A DNA stretch of 64,000 nucleotides, taken from Denitrobaculum tricleocarpae. Its GTDB lineage: Bacteria; Pseudomonadota; Alphaproteobacteria; Kiloniellales; Kiloniellaceae. This document shows positions 40,140-48,738 of the stretch, one piece after another. The stretch covers positions 1-64,000 of the forward strand of contig NZ_ML660060.1 in assembly GCF_007004665.1 (NCBI RefSeq). The letters are read 5' to 3'. The stretch's first letter is position 1. Every line of letters starts with the position of its first letter. Made by a program: the position numbers and the translations under genes. A model generated the notes under the pieces. The model was not told the DNA's origin and ran no database searches. It worked only from the letters and a program-made list of their open reading frames with translations.

Positions 40140-41443
40140 TTTGCGATATCCCTGATCCCGACCTTGAAGACTTTCATGGTCACCAGAATGAACACGATGC
40201 AGGCGACCAGCAGCGCCAGCGAGTAGGCCGATCCCTGATTCCAGGAGTCCGCTTCGAAAAAGCGGCGGTAAATCAGCTGGCTGAACCAGTCGGGATGCAT
40301 GCCGCGTCCGACGATTTCAGGCGCGGCGATCGAGCCCGCTGAAAGCATGAAGGTCATGATCGAACCCACGGCGATGCCGGGTTTGGCATGGGGAATGACG
40401 ACCCGTGTGTGGATCTTCCAGGGCGAGGCACCGAGATCGCGCGCCGCTTCGATCTGGCTTTTGTCCAGCGTGTCGATGGTGTTGTAGATGGGAAACACCA
40501 TGAAGAGGACGTAGGCATAGACCATGACGGCAAAGACCGCGCCGTTCGAGGCGACGAAACGGAAACCCTCGCCGGCGGAGAGGTCGATGAAGCCGATAAA
40601 GTCCAGCAACGTGTTCAGGATCCCGTTCCGGTCCAGGATCATGACCCAGGAGAAAATCCGCAGCAGCTCGTTGATCGCGTAGGGGATCAGCAGGCCGACG
40701 AGAATGATCGTGAGTGTGTTCTTGTTTTCCATGGTCGCAGCGGCATAGGCGACCGGGTAACAGATCACAAAAGCACAGATGGTCACGGTGAAGGCGTAGA
40801 CCAGCGTCAGGATGAAAATCTGCAGATGCAGCCCGCTCATATCGGTGAAATTCTTGAGCGAGTAGTGCTCTTTCGTGCCTGCAACGCCGGAGGAGGTATC
40901 TTCCTGAGCCTCCAGATCCGTGATCTTGGTCTCGAGCGCGCTGAGGCGCTGGTTCAATTCCGCCAGGCGGGCGGTGCGTTCACCCGCCGAGAGCGCGGGC
41001 TGTGCACCTGCGGCATTGGGCGAGGGTGCAAAGGGAGAGAGGCTCGGAGCGGACGGTGAGGGCGTCGAAGGTGAAGGCGTTGAGGGCGAGGGAGCAGAAG
41101 GAGAGGGCGCAGAAAAGGATGGCGACGGCGCTGTTGGCGTTGCCGGGCTCGGAGTGGCCGGGCTTGGAGTGGTCGGGCTTGAAGCGGCCGAACCTGAATC
41201 TGCCGGGCTATCGGTCATCTGCTCAAGCGTGCCGACCTCACGCTCCAACTGGAGCTTTTCCACGTAGGCACGGTCGATCTGCAAGGCCAGCATCGCCGTC
41301 TCACCGCCACGGTCCTCGTAGGTAAAGGCGCGCTCGATCATCCTGATCTGCGGGACGACGATCAGCAGCAGGATCCAGATGGCGACCAGAGCCACGAAGA
41401 TGCCTGTGAGGCCCAGGCCGTAGGTTCTGACCAAAGCATTCAT
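40136..41443 (-). CDS. ABC transporter permease (PotB-like) with Pro/Ser/Thr-rich periplasmic insert
   Basis: A 435-residue permease, against about 280-310 for typical PotB. TM1 is about 12-31. Between TM1 and TM2 lies an insert: a helical part (45-75), then a low-complexity Pro/Ser/Thr/Ala region (about 79-143) built from S-P-S-x-P units, then a coiled-coil-like helix (about 152-181, ERTARLAELNQRLSALETKI). From about residue 200 the standard permease resumes, with EAA loop EAARDLGASPWKIHTRVVIP. By topology the insert is periplasmic, where it could hold or recruit the binding protein. It overlaps PotC by 4 bp. Confidence 0.9.
   Translation of the reverse strand: MNALVRTYGLGLTGIFVALVAIWILLLIVVPQIRMIERAFTYEDRGGETAMLALQIDRAYVEKLQLEREVGTLEQMTDSPADSGSAASSPTTPSPATPSPATPTAPSPSFSAPSPSAPSPSTPSPSTPSPSAPSLSPFAPSPNAAGAQPALSAGERTARLAELNQRLSALETKITDLEAQEDTSSGVAGTKEHYSLKNFTDMSGLHLQIFILTLVYAFTVTICAFVICYPVAYAAATMENKNTLTIILVGLLIPYAINELLRIFSWVMILDRNGILNTLLDFIGFIDLSAGEGFRFVASNGAVFAVMVYAYVLFMVFPIYNTIDTLDKSQIEAARDLGASPWKIHTRVVIPHAKPGIAVGSIMTFMLSAGSIAAPEIVGRGMHPDWFSQLIYRRFFEADSWNQGSAYSLALLVACIVFILVTMKVFKVGIRDIAK
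41015..41209 (-). repeat. Degenerate short repeats coding the Pro/Ser/Thr-rich insert
   Basis: The DNA coding residues 79-143 of the PotB-like permease consists of imperfect 9-15 bp units of GGCGAGGGAGCAGAAGG and GGAGTGGCCGGGCTT type. Such repeats can change length by slippage. Confidence 0.7.
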
Positions 41444-41445
41444 GG

Positions 41446-42561
41446 CTAGGCGGAACTCCGGGCCATGGGGCCGGGCCGCATCACCGCCGTGTCGGCGGTA
41501 CTAAAGGCCAGGGTCATGGACTCGTCGGCGCTGAAATCCCGGTTGCCCTTGTTGTGGAGATTGACGTGGATCTCCTGCTCGCCCGAACGCAGATAAAGGT
41601 TGATCAGGGCGCCTTCGAGGTCCCGGCGCAGAAGTTGCCCTGAGATCCGGTTGCTGTCCTCATTGCCGGCTACACCATCCGCGTCGGCGATTTCAATGCG
41701 CTCCGGGCGCACGAGAACCAGCGCTTCTTCGCCGACTGTCAGGTCGTTGAAGTTTCTGCCACGGAGCAGGCCCTGGCCGGTTTCGACCTCGACCGTGGTG
41801 CCGTTCGTGTGTTTCACCCGGCCGCCAAAGACATTCTGTTCGCCAACGAAGGTGGCCGCGAAGGGCGTTTGCGGCATGTTATAGAGTTCCGCGGCCGTGG
41901 CGATTTGCTCGATCCGGCCTTCATTCATGACCGCGACCCGGTCGGACATGGCCAGGGCCTCCCCCTGGTCGTGGGTGATGTAGATGAAGGTGACACCGGT
42001 TTTGCGCTGGATGTCCTTCAGCTCCGCCCGCATGTGCTGCCGGAGTTTGAGATCGAGCGCCGAGAGCGGTTCGTCGAGCAGCAGCACCGCCGGTTCGACG
42101 GCGAGGGCGCGTGCGACGGCGACGCGTTGACGCTGGCCGCCGGAGAGTTCAGTGGGTTTTTTTTCGGCCTGGCCGGTCAAAGCCACAAGCTCCAGCAGTT
42201 CCTCGGCTTTGCGGCGGCGTTCCTGTTTGCTGACCCCGCGCGCCTCCAGTCCGAAGGCGACGTTTTCCCAAACGCTCATGAGCGGGAAGAGCGCCAGGGT
42301 CTGGAAGATCAGGGCGGTGGGGCGCTTGTTGGGTCCCAATCCATTGACCGACTGCGCGCCGATTGAAATCGAGCCGGTCGAAGGCTCCAGAAAACCGGAA
42401 ATCATCCGCAGGATGGTGGTCTTGCCACAGCCGGAGGGACCGAGAATCGAGAAGAACTCCCCCGCGTTGATCGTCAGATCGGTGGGGTGAACCGCGGTGA
42501 ATCCATTGGGATAGGTCATGGAAACACCGGACAGTTCTACGTTTTGTCCGTGCATGGTCAT
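41446..42561 (-). CDS. ABC transporter ATP-binding protein, spermidine/putrescine type (PotA-like)
   Basis: A 371-residue ATPase. Walker A is GPSGCGKTTILRMI, Q-loop LIFQTLALFPLM, signature LSGGQRQRVAVARAL, Walker B LLLDEPLSALDLK, H-loop ITHDQ. A TOBE domain follows from about residue 260. All motifs are consensus, so it should be a homodimeric motor. The exact start is uncertain: ATG 42561 or 42555 give family-like openings, while an extension to 42621 is not conserved in type. It lies second in the operon after the binding-protein gene. Confidence 0.92.
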   Translation of the reverse strand: MTMHGQNVELSGVSMTYPNGFTAVHPTDLTINAGEFFSILGPSGCGKTTILRMISGFLEPSTGSISIGAQSVNGLGPNKRPTALIFQTLALFPLMSVWENVAFGLEARGVSKQERRRKAEELLELVALTGQAEKKPTELSGGQRQRVAVARALAVEPAVLLLDEPLSALDLKLRQHMRAELKDIQRKTGVTFIYITHDQGEALAMSDRVAVMNEGRIEQIATAAELYNMPQTPFAATFVGEQNVFGGRVKHTNGTTVEVETGQGLLRGRNFNDLTVGEEALVLVRPERIEIADADGVAGNEDSNRISGQLLRRDLEGALINLYLRSGEQEIHVNLHNKGNRDFSADESMTLAFSTADTAVMRPGPMARSSA

Positions 42562-42670
42562 TTCTTGCTTTTGGCCTCGCGTTACCGGCCTGGGAAGAAG
42601 GCCGAAACCGCGGGAGCGCATTCAGGCTCCCGCGGTTCCCGATCTTTTGCAGCGCACTAGAAGCCGCAGC

Positions 42671-42696
42671 GCGTTTTCACGGATGCGCGAAAACGC
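42671..42696 (-). terminator. Stem-loop between binding protein and PotA-like genes
   Basis: GCGTTTTC and GAAAACGC form an 8-bp perfect stem with a 10 nt loop. It follows the binding-protein stop on the minus strand by about 10 bp. No T-run follows. It probably limits read-through from the highly expressed binding-protein gene. Confidence 0.6.
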
Positions 42697-42706
42697 TCAG
42701 GCGACT

Positions 42707-43831
42707 CTAGGCGTTGGTGATCTGATCGACGTATTCCTGACGCAGGGGCGCGAACCAGGGAGTGTCGGCCTGCCACCACCAGAGCGAAGCGAGATTGTCG
42801 GCATTGTAAACCTCGCCGAACTGCTTCTTGTAGTCATCGCCGGCGAAGTCCGCGGCGCCCGATACGGCTGAGTTATAACCGGTGTTCTTGCTGAGCAGAC
42901 CCGCCATTTCCGCGGTGAACATGGCATCCATGAAGGCATAGGCCTGGTCGATATTGGCCGCGCCGGAGGGCACGCCGACCGAATCCATCCAGGTGATGCC
43001 GCCTTCTTTCGGCATGCGGTATTTCCACTTGGCGTCCTCGCGGCTCAGCAGAAGACCGGTGGTATCCCAGGTCTGGCCGATCTTGGCACCGCCCTGCTTG
43101 AAGGCGTTGGTGGCCTCGGTGGCAGAGTTCCAGAAGGCTGCGATGTTTGCTTTGTGCTCGATGACGTACTTGGCACAGGCGCTCCAGACCCGGCGGGCGT
43201 CTTCTTCGGTCTTGTAGACGTCCAGCATCCGGTTGGTTTCCAGCTCGCCGATGGCGTCGAGGTAAAGACCGACACCCATGATGGCGGATTTCTGGCGGAA
43301 AGCGGCTTTGCCCGCGGCCTCCGGCAACCACAAGGAGCCGAAGGAGACCTCATCGTCGGAGAGGTTCATGACCGAGCTGTCGAAGGTGATGGCCTCGGTA
43401 CCCCAGTTGAAGGGCAGCAGGTAGCGTTTTCCGCGGTAGGTCGCGCCCAACTGCACGGAATCGTTGACCATCGATGCAATCAGATTGCCGGCGTTCTTCA
43501 GCTTGCCCTCGTCGAGCGGCTGCAGCAGGCCGTCCGGATAGTAGCTCGGGCCGTTGGTGACTGACGGGAAGATCACGTCAAAGCCCTTGCCGCCCGCGGC
43601 CTTCAGTTTCTGTTCGGCTTCGTCGTTGGAACCGTAGGTGGAGAGGTTCACTTTGATGCCGGTGTTGCCTTCGAAGAGATCGATCATGTTCTGCTGAACG
43701 TAATCGCCCCAGGCAAAGACATTGACGCTGCCGGAGGAAGCGAGCGCATCAGAGGCGCGGAGAACGGCTGGCGCGGCGGCCAAAGCACCGGCAGCCGCCG
43801 TGCTCTTCAAGACTTTGCGGCGAGAAATCAT
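42707..43831 (-). CDS. ABC transporter substrate-binding protein, spermidine/putrescine type (PotD-like)
   Basis: A 374-residue periplasmic binding protein. A twin-arginine signal (ISRRKVLKSTAAAGALAAAP) opens the protein, with cleavage near residue 31. The mature domain starts SGSVNVFAWGDYVQQNMIDL, typical of PotD/PotF, and ends with WWWQADTPWFAPLRQEYV. ATG 43831 has AGGGA upstream; the extension to 43882 precedes the Tat motif by too many residues. It is first in the minus-strand operon and diverges from a LacI regulator. Confidence 0.9.
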   Translation of the reverse strand: MISRRKVLKSTAAAGALAAAPAVLRASDALASSGSVNVFAWGDYVQQNMIDLFEGNTGIKVNLSTYGSNDEAEQKLKAAGGKGFDVIFPSVTNGPSYYPDGLLQPLDEGKLKNAGNLIASMVNDSVQLGATYRGKRYLLPFNWGTEAITFDSSVMNLSDDEVSFGSLWLPEAAGKAAFRQKSAIMGVGLYLDAIGELETNRMLDVYKTEEDARRVWSACAKYVIEHKANIAAFWNSATEATNAFKQGGAKIGQTWDTTGLLLSREDAKWKYRMPKEGGITWMDSVGVPSGAANIDQAYAFMDAMFTAEMAGLLSKNTGYNSAVSGAADFAGDDYKKQFGEVYNADNLASLWWWQADTPWFAPLRQEYVDQITNA

Positions 43832-43928
43832 AGTTTTTGTCCCTGTAATCGTCGTGAGGATACTCGCTGTTGCGAGTTTCATTATTGCAGCTCCCCTCTA
43901 ACCAAGAAGCTTTAAGGTGCTGCGTCTG

Positions 43929-43950
43929 TTTTGTGACGGTTTTGTTACAA
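43929..43950. promoter_or_regulatory. Tandem direct repeats TTTTGTGACGG/TTTTGTTACAA
   Basis: Two adjacent 11-bp repeats sharing TTTTGTxAC lie in the divergent region between the PotD-like gene and the LacI gene. Nearby GCTTGCAAGC (43979-43988) is a perfect 10-bp palindrome of LacI-operator shape. Either could be the regulator's site. Confidence 0.4.
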
Positions 43951-44035
43951 CTCTCCAATATTGACCCCATGTGCGTCCGCTTGCAAGCTCACAGCGAGTT
44001 GGTAAAGTCGGCTGCTTTTTTGGCGGAACGGATTT

Positions 44036-45052
44036 ATGGCACGCGCGACGATTAAAGATGTTGCCGAACTCGCGGGGGTCTCGATCGCCGCGGTGTCGCG
44101 TGTGCTGTCGATCAACGGCAGCGCCTCGCCCCGGATGCGCGCGAAGGTGATGGAGGCCGCCGACCAGCTCGGCTACCGGCCCAACGCCCTTGCGCGCAGC
44201 ATGATCAACGCCCGGACCAACCTGGTCGCGCTGGTGATCGGGGCGACCTCCAATGTCTTCGATGCCGCGCTGGTCGACGGACTGGCGGACCATCTCGCCC
44301 GGCGCGGCAAAAAGCTGCTGCTCACGCCGGTGGTCGATCTGGGGGCCATCGATGACGAACTGATGGGCGCGCTTGACTACCAGGTCGATGCCGCCGTCGT
44401 CGCCGCGGGAACCATGACCCGGGAGGCCTGTCTCAAGTGCGCCAAGTTGGGTGTGCCGGTGATTCTCAGCGGCCGGAATATCGATTCCCCCGGCATCGAC
44501 AGCGTTCTGGCCGACAACAAAGGCGGCGGGCGTATGGCCGCTGAGCTGCTGATGCGCTCCGGCTGCCGGCGCATTGCCTATGTGGGCGGCACTTATTACG
44601 CCTTTTCCGACCAGGAACGCCGCCAGGGTCTGGAAGATGCGCTAAAGGACGCCGGCCGGGATCTCTCGGTCGCGGTGAAGATCCGTCAGTCGGAGGAGAT
44701 GACCGGCTTCGAGGTCGCCATGGAGCTGCTGTCGCGATCTGACCGTCCCGATGGTGTTTTCTGCATCAACGATATGGCGGCGATAGGGATTCTCCAGGCC
44801 GCCGCCGCGCTCGGCCTCTCGGTGCCGGAGGATGTCGCGGTCATTGGTTTCGACAATACCGAGCTGGCGTCCTGGCCGAATTTCCGCCTCACGACCATCG
44901 ATTATCCGGTCGGCAAGATCGTCGACGCCATTATCGAAATGCTGGAAACCCGCCTGGCGCAACCAGACCTGCCTGCCCGAATCCACCGGGTGCGCACCCG
45001 CATGGTGGTCCGTGATTCGACGCCGAAGAAGCTCAGCCCCTTTCCACGATGA
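44036..45052 (+). CDS. LacI family transcriptional regulator
   Basis: A 338-residue LacI/GalR repressor. The DNA-binding domain is clear (TIKDVAELAGVSIAAVSRVL), with the hinge helix (NALARSMINARTNLVALVIG) and a periplasmic-binding-like effector domain. It is divergent from the polyamine-type importer operon, 204 bp away, and reads towards the thiamine-diphosphate enzyme gene. The most likely targets are these two. The effector is unknown. Confidence 0.93.
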   Translation: MARATIKDVAELAGVSIAAVSRVLSINGSASPRMRAKVMEAADQLGYRPNALARSMINARTNLVALVIGATSNVFDAALVDGLADHLARRGKKLLLTPVVDLGAIDDELMGALDYQVDAAVVAAGTMTREACLKCAKLGVPVILSGRNIDSPGIDSVLADNKGGGRMAAELLMRSGCRRIAYVGGTYYAFSDQERRQGLEDALKDAGRDLSVAVKIRQSEEMTGFEVAMELLSRSDRPDGVFCINDMAAIGILQAAAALGLSVPEDVAVIGFDNTELASWPNFRLTTIDYPVGKIVDAIIEMLETRLAQPDLPARIHRVRTRMVVRDSTPKKLSPFPR

Positions 45053-45204
45053 GTGCGAGGCGCGGGCTTGCATTGGTAGGGGCCTCGCTTTGGCGGGGTG
45101 GTCTTGCCTTAGGCGAGGCGCCGATGCATAAGCGAAGGAACCTCTTGGATCGCACCACCCGGTCGCGATCGTAATCTCGAAATCTTGGTGAGGATGTTTT
45201 GGTG

Positions 45205-46752
45205 ATGAACGGCGCGCAGACTTTGGTGAAAACCCTTCTGGGGGCGGGGGTTGACGTTTGTTTTTCCAATCCCGGAACCTCGGAGATGCATTTCGTTGCG
45301 GCGCTCGACGAGCATCCCGACATGAAGTGTGTCCTGGGTCTGCATGAAACCGTCGTCACAGGCGCCGCCGACGGCTACGCGCGCATGGCCGGTAAGCCCG
45401 CCGCGACACTGCTGCACCTGGGCCCTGGCCTGGGCAACGGCCTGGCGAACCTGCACAACGCCAAGCGGGCGCGCTCGCAGGTGGTCAATGTGGTCGGGGA
45501 TCACGCCACCTATCACGGCCACTTCGATGCGCCCCTGACTTCGGATGTGGAAGGTATTGCACGGCCGGTTTCAGACTGGGTGCGATCCAGCAAAACCTCG
45601 CACCGGGTGGCCGGCGACGCCGCCGAAGCCATCGCCGCAGCCAGACAAGCGCCCGGGCACATCGCGACACTCATTCTACCCGCGGACTGCGCCTGGAGCG
45701 AGGCAACGGGCCCGGCGTCTCCCATCGAACCGCCCAAGCCGCTGGCGCCCATCGAGGCAGCCGTGAGCACCGCGGTCGACTGGCTGCGCAGCGGCCGCAA
45801 GGTGGCGGTTCTCCTGGGCGACCAAGCGCTGATGGAGGAGAATCTGGAGCTTGCCGGGAAGATTTCGGCAGCCTCCGGCTGTGAGCTTTTTTCGCCGACC
45901 AGCAACCGCCGTATGATGCGCGGCGCCGGGCGCGTGGCGGTCGAACGCATCGCCTATCCGGTCGATGTGGCGCTGGCGCGCCTCGCGGACTTCGAGGTGG
46001 TGCTTTCGTTCGGTGCCGATGAACCGGTCGCTTTTTTTGCTTATCCCGGCAAGCCAAGCCGGGTGTTCCCGGAAGGCTGTGAAGTGATTCCGGTGGCCAC
46101 GGTCCGTCAGGACATTCCTGCGGCGCTGGCCGCGGTCTGCGAGGGTCTGGGTGCGCAAAACACCGCCGCGCCCGTCACGGAGCTTGCGTTGCCCGATGCA
46201 CCAACCGGCGCAATTACACCGGACGCCGCCGCCGCTGTCATCGCTCGTTCTCTGCCGGAAAACACCATTGTCATCGATGAGGCCATTACCTCGGGCCGGA
46301 GCCTGGACGGCATCACGCGCGGAGCTGTCGCTCATGACTGGCTGCAGCTCACCGGCGGCGCGATCGGGGGCGGTTTTCCCCTGGCGACCGGCGCGGCGAC
46401 GGCCTGTCCCGACCGCCCGGTTCTGGCGCTTCAGGCGGACGGCTCCGGCGCGTACTCGCTGCAGGCGCTCTGGACCCAGGCGCGGGAGGAGCAGCATGTG
46501 GTGACCCTGATCTTCGCCAACCGGGAATACCGGATTCTCAAGGGCGAGATGGCCAACGTCGGTGTGAAGACGGTCGGGAAAAACGCCCTGGGCATGCTCG
46601 ACCTGCGGCGCCCGACCATCGGCTGGGTCGATCTGGCCAAAGGCTTCGGAGTCGCAGGCGAAGCTGTGGAGAGCGTCGAAGATCTGACGGCGGCTCTGAC
46701 GCGAGGCTTCGCCGAGAAGCGGCCTTATCTCATCGAAGCGATCATGCCGTAG
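45205..46752 (+). CDS. Thiamine-diphosphate-dependent enzyme, acetolactate synthase large-subunit-like
   Basis: A 515-residue TPP enzyme with the three-domain layout of acetolactate synthase/benzoylformate decarboxylase. The PYR domain has VDVCFSNPGTSEMHF and the catalytic Glu in LHETVVTGAADGYARM; the PP domain has the metal/TPP motif ADGSGAYSLQALW ending IFANREY. The central domain is short and shows no clear FAD site. No small regulatory subunit is adjacent, so it is probably catabolic and not valine/isoleucine biosynthetic. Start choice among TTG 45199, GTG 45202 and ATG 45205 is uncertain; ATG gives the family opening MNGAQTLVK. The substrate is unknown. Confidence 0.88.
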   Translation: MNGAQTLVKTLLGAGVDVCFSNPGTSEMHFVAALDEHPDMKCVLGLHETVVTGAADGYARMAGKPAATLLHLGPGLGNGLANLHNAKRARSQVVNVVGDHATYHGHFDAPLTSDVEGIARPVSDWVRSSKTSHRVAGDAAEAIAAARQAPGHIATLILPADCAWSEATGPASPIEPPKPLAPIEAAVSTAVDWLRSGRKVAVLLGDQALMEENLELAGKISAASGCELFSPTSNRRMMRGAGRVAVERIAYPVDVALARLADFEVVLSFGADEPVAFFAYPGKPSRVFPEGCEVIPVATVRQDIPAALAAVCEGLGAQNTAAPVTELALPDAPTGAITPDAAAAVIARSLPENTIVIDEAITSGRSLDGITRGAVAHDWLQLTGGAIGGGFPLATGAATACPDRPVLALQADGSGAYSLQALWTQAREEQHVVTLIFANREYRILKGEMANVGVKTVGKNALGMLDLRRPTIGWVDLAKGFGVAGEAVESVEDLTAALTRGFAEKRPYLIEAIMP

Positions 46753-46821
46753 TTTTGACGGCTCGCGCTGCGTCGGTTCCGGCCCGCTCATCCTCCCGGC
46801 CGCTTTGTGGGGTTTGATTAT

Positions 46822-46839
46822 GTTCGGCTAGCGCCGAAC
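46822..46839. terminator. Stem-loop after the TPP enzyme gene
   Basis: GTTCGGC pairs with GCCGAAC around a 4 nt loop, between the convergent TPP-enzyme and GntR genes. It lies directly against a larger inverted repeat. Confidence 0.5.
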
Positions 46840-46918
46840 CGGCACCAGCCCGCTCCCCCTCCCAACCACCCAATGCGATTATCCTGCGGGTAGTTGGGAG
46901 GGGGAGCGGGCCGGCACC
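46839..46918. repeat. 18-bp perfect inverted repeat flanked by 8-bp direct repeats
   Basis: CCCGCTCCCCCTCCCAAC (46849-46866) and its exact inverse (46893-46910) enclose 26 bp. CCGGCACC occurs on both sides (46839-46846 and 46911-46918). The layout is that of a very short mobile-element-like unit with target duplications, or of a palindromic intergenic repeat. Confidence 0.75.
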
Positions 46919-46934
46919 GCAAATTACAAAATAC

Positions 46935-47615
46935 TTACCCCTCACTCCGTTCCCGAAGAAAGCGGATCAGCGCCTGTCCGGCGTTGTGGATGTGGGCGGC
47001 GGTCAGGGTGACGGCCTTGCGGGCGTCGCGCTTGAAGCAGGCGTCCAGAATGGCGTCGTGATCGCGTCTCGCGCGGGCCATGCCCTCGGTCAGGTCGAGC
47101 TGGGCGCGCACATAACGCTCGACCCGGTCGTTGGCGCCCTGCACGATTTCCAGGTAATAGGGCCGCCCTGAATCCCGATAGAGCGCCGAATGAAAGAGAC
47201 GGTTAAGGTCGCCCCATTTTGCAGGGTCTGTCTCTGCGGCAAAGGCCTCGCAATAGCCTTTTGCCAGCTCGAGAGACTCCGGGGTCATGGATTCGACCGC
47301 GTACTCGATCAGTTTGGATTCCACCAGACCGCGGAACTCGAAGATTTCCTCGATCTCGCTGGGCGACATGGAGGCGACGACAACGCCCTTGTAGCGGACC
47401 GAGGTGACCAGGCCCTGGGCTTCCAGGCGCTTGAGAGCCTCGCGGACGGGAATGCGGCTGACGCTGAAGAGCTTTGCGACGCTTTCCTGCCGGATGGTCT
47501 CGCCTTCGGCCATTTCCCCCCGGATGATCGCGTCCCGCAGGGCGTCGTAGATGACGTCCGAAGTGGAGGCGGTGAGGCTCAGGTTGACGGCCTTCAGATT
47601 CAGTTCGCTCGCCAC
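46935..47615 (-). CDS. GntR family transcriptional regulator (FadR/FCD type)
   Basis: A 226-residue GntR regulator. The winged helix-turn-helix is at about 20-85 (DALRDAIIRGEMAEGETIRQ, ISR-like IPVREALKRLEAQGLV), followed by an all-helical FCD ligand domain with metal-site histidines (NRLFHSALYRDSG, RDHDAILDA, LTAAHIHNAG). The GTG start at 47615 has GAGAG upstream. It is divergent from the DHDPS-family gene, with a palindrome ATTGGATCCAAT between them. By position it regulates the hydroxyproline-type genes. Confidence 0.92.
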   Translation of the reverse strand: MASELNLKAVNLSLTASTSDVIYDALRDAIIRGEMAEGETIRQESVAKLFSVSRIPVREALKRLEAQGLVTSVRYKGVVVASMSPSEIEEIFEFRGLVESKLIEYAVESMTPESLELAKGYCEAFAAETDPAKWGDLNRLFHSALYRDSGRPYYLEIVQGANDRVERYVRAQLDLTEGMARARRDHDAILDACFKRDARKAVTLTAAHIHNAGQALIRFLRERSEG

Positions 47616-47665
47616 TCACGTCTCTCGTTCTGTTGCGTTCCGGTTCAAAACTAACTCTAGTCTAA

Positions 47666-47677
47666 ATTGGATCCAAT
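47666..47677. promoter_or_regulatory. Candidate GntR operator ATTGGATCCAAT
   Basis: A perfect 12-bp palindrome in the 168-bp divergent region, 51 bp from the GntR start. TTGGATCCAA closely resembles known FCD-type GntR sites (TTGTATxCAA-like). Confidence 0.6.
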
Positions 47678-47783
47678 ATACTATAGTTGATCTCAGAACG
47701 AAACCAATGCCGCTGAGCCGGGCCGGACAAAAGCTGCAAAAACACCGGGCGGACCAGCGGACGAACAACGAGGGCGCGAGATC

Positions 47784-48692
47784 ATGTGGAAGGGTATTTT
47801 TCCGGCGGTCACCACGAAGTTCACCGAAGACGGCGGGCTCGATCATGACGAGATGAAGCGCTGCTTCGACCTGCAGATCGACGCCGGCTGCGACGGGATT
47901 ATTGTCTGCGGGTCCCTGGGGGAAGGCTCCATGCTGTCCCAGGAGGAACGTCTGGAGGTCATGAAGACCGCGCAGGCCTCGGCGGGAGATCGTCCGGTCC
48001 TGATGACCGTGGCGGAGGCCGCTACCCGGGAAGCCTGTGCCCTGGCCGAAAAGGCCGCCAAGGCAGATGCCTCGGGCCTGATGATTGTGCCCAGCCCGAT
48101 CTATCACACCAATCCGGAAGAGACGAAAGCGACCCTGCGGGCCGTGGCCGAGGCAAGTGATCTGCCGATCATGATCTATTCCAATCCGGTGGCCTACCGG
48201 GTCGACGTCACGCCCGACGTGATGGAGGATCTGGCCGACGATGCGCGCTTCGTGGCGATCAAGGAGTCCTCGGATAACATCCGCCGGACCACGGACATCA
48301 TCAACCGCCTGGGCGACCGCTACGATGTTTTCACCGGTGTCGACAATCTGGCCTTCGAGGCGCTCTCGGTCGGGGCCGTCGGCTGGGTCGCCGGTCTGGT
48401 GGTGGCCTTTCCGAAGGAGACGGTGGCCATTTACCGCCTGATGAAGGCGGGCCGGGTCGACGACGCCCTGCAGATTTACCGCTGGTTCCGGCCGCTGCTG
48501 GATCTCGATGTCTCGACCTATCTGGTGCAGAACATCAAGCTTGCCGAAGCCCTGGAGATCAAATCCAACGACCGGGTGCGCATGCCGCGCATGCCGCTGT
48601 CGGGCGCGCGCCGGGCCGAGGTCGAGAAGATCATCATGGATGCGATCGCCAGCCGTCCGGTGCTTCAGGATCTCGATTCGCTGGTCGCTTGA
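47784..48692 (+). CDS. DHDPS-family aldolase/deaminase (likely 1-pyrroline-4-hydroxy-2-carboxylate deaminase)
   Basis: A 302-residue TIM-barrel enzyme of the dihydrodipicolinate synthase/N-acetylneuraminate lyase family. The Schiff-base Lys is in FVAIKESSDN (about residue 163), the catalytic Tyr in IMIYSNP, and the carboxylate loop is GSLGEGSML. In hydroxyproline catabolism a member of this family deaminates and dehydrates 1-pyrroline-4-hydroxy-2-carboxylate to 2-oxoglutarate semialdehyde. The neighbours (enolase-superfamily dehydratase, proline-racemase-family enzyme, D-amino-acid dehydrogenase) support that role over lysine biosynthesis. Confidence 0.85.
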   Translation: MWKGIFPAVTTKFTEDGGLDHDEMKRCFDLQIDAGCDGIIVCGSLGEGSMLSQEERLEVMKTAQASAGDRPVLMTVAEAATREACALAEKAAKADASGLMIVPSPIYHTNPEETKATLRAVAEASDLPIMIYSNPVAYRVDVTPDVMEDLADDARFVAIKESSDNIRRTTDIINRLGDRYDVFTGVDNLAFEALSVGAVGWVAGLVVAFPKETVAIYRLMKAGRVDDALQIYRWFRPLLDLDVSTYLVQNIKLAEALEIKSNDRVRMPRMPLSGARRAEVEKIIMDAIASRPVLQDLDSLVA

Positions 48693-48738
48693 TAAAGTCG
48701 CCTGAGCAGACGGAAGGATCGTCCGGGAGGGGGCAGGA

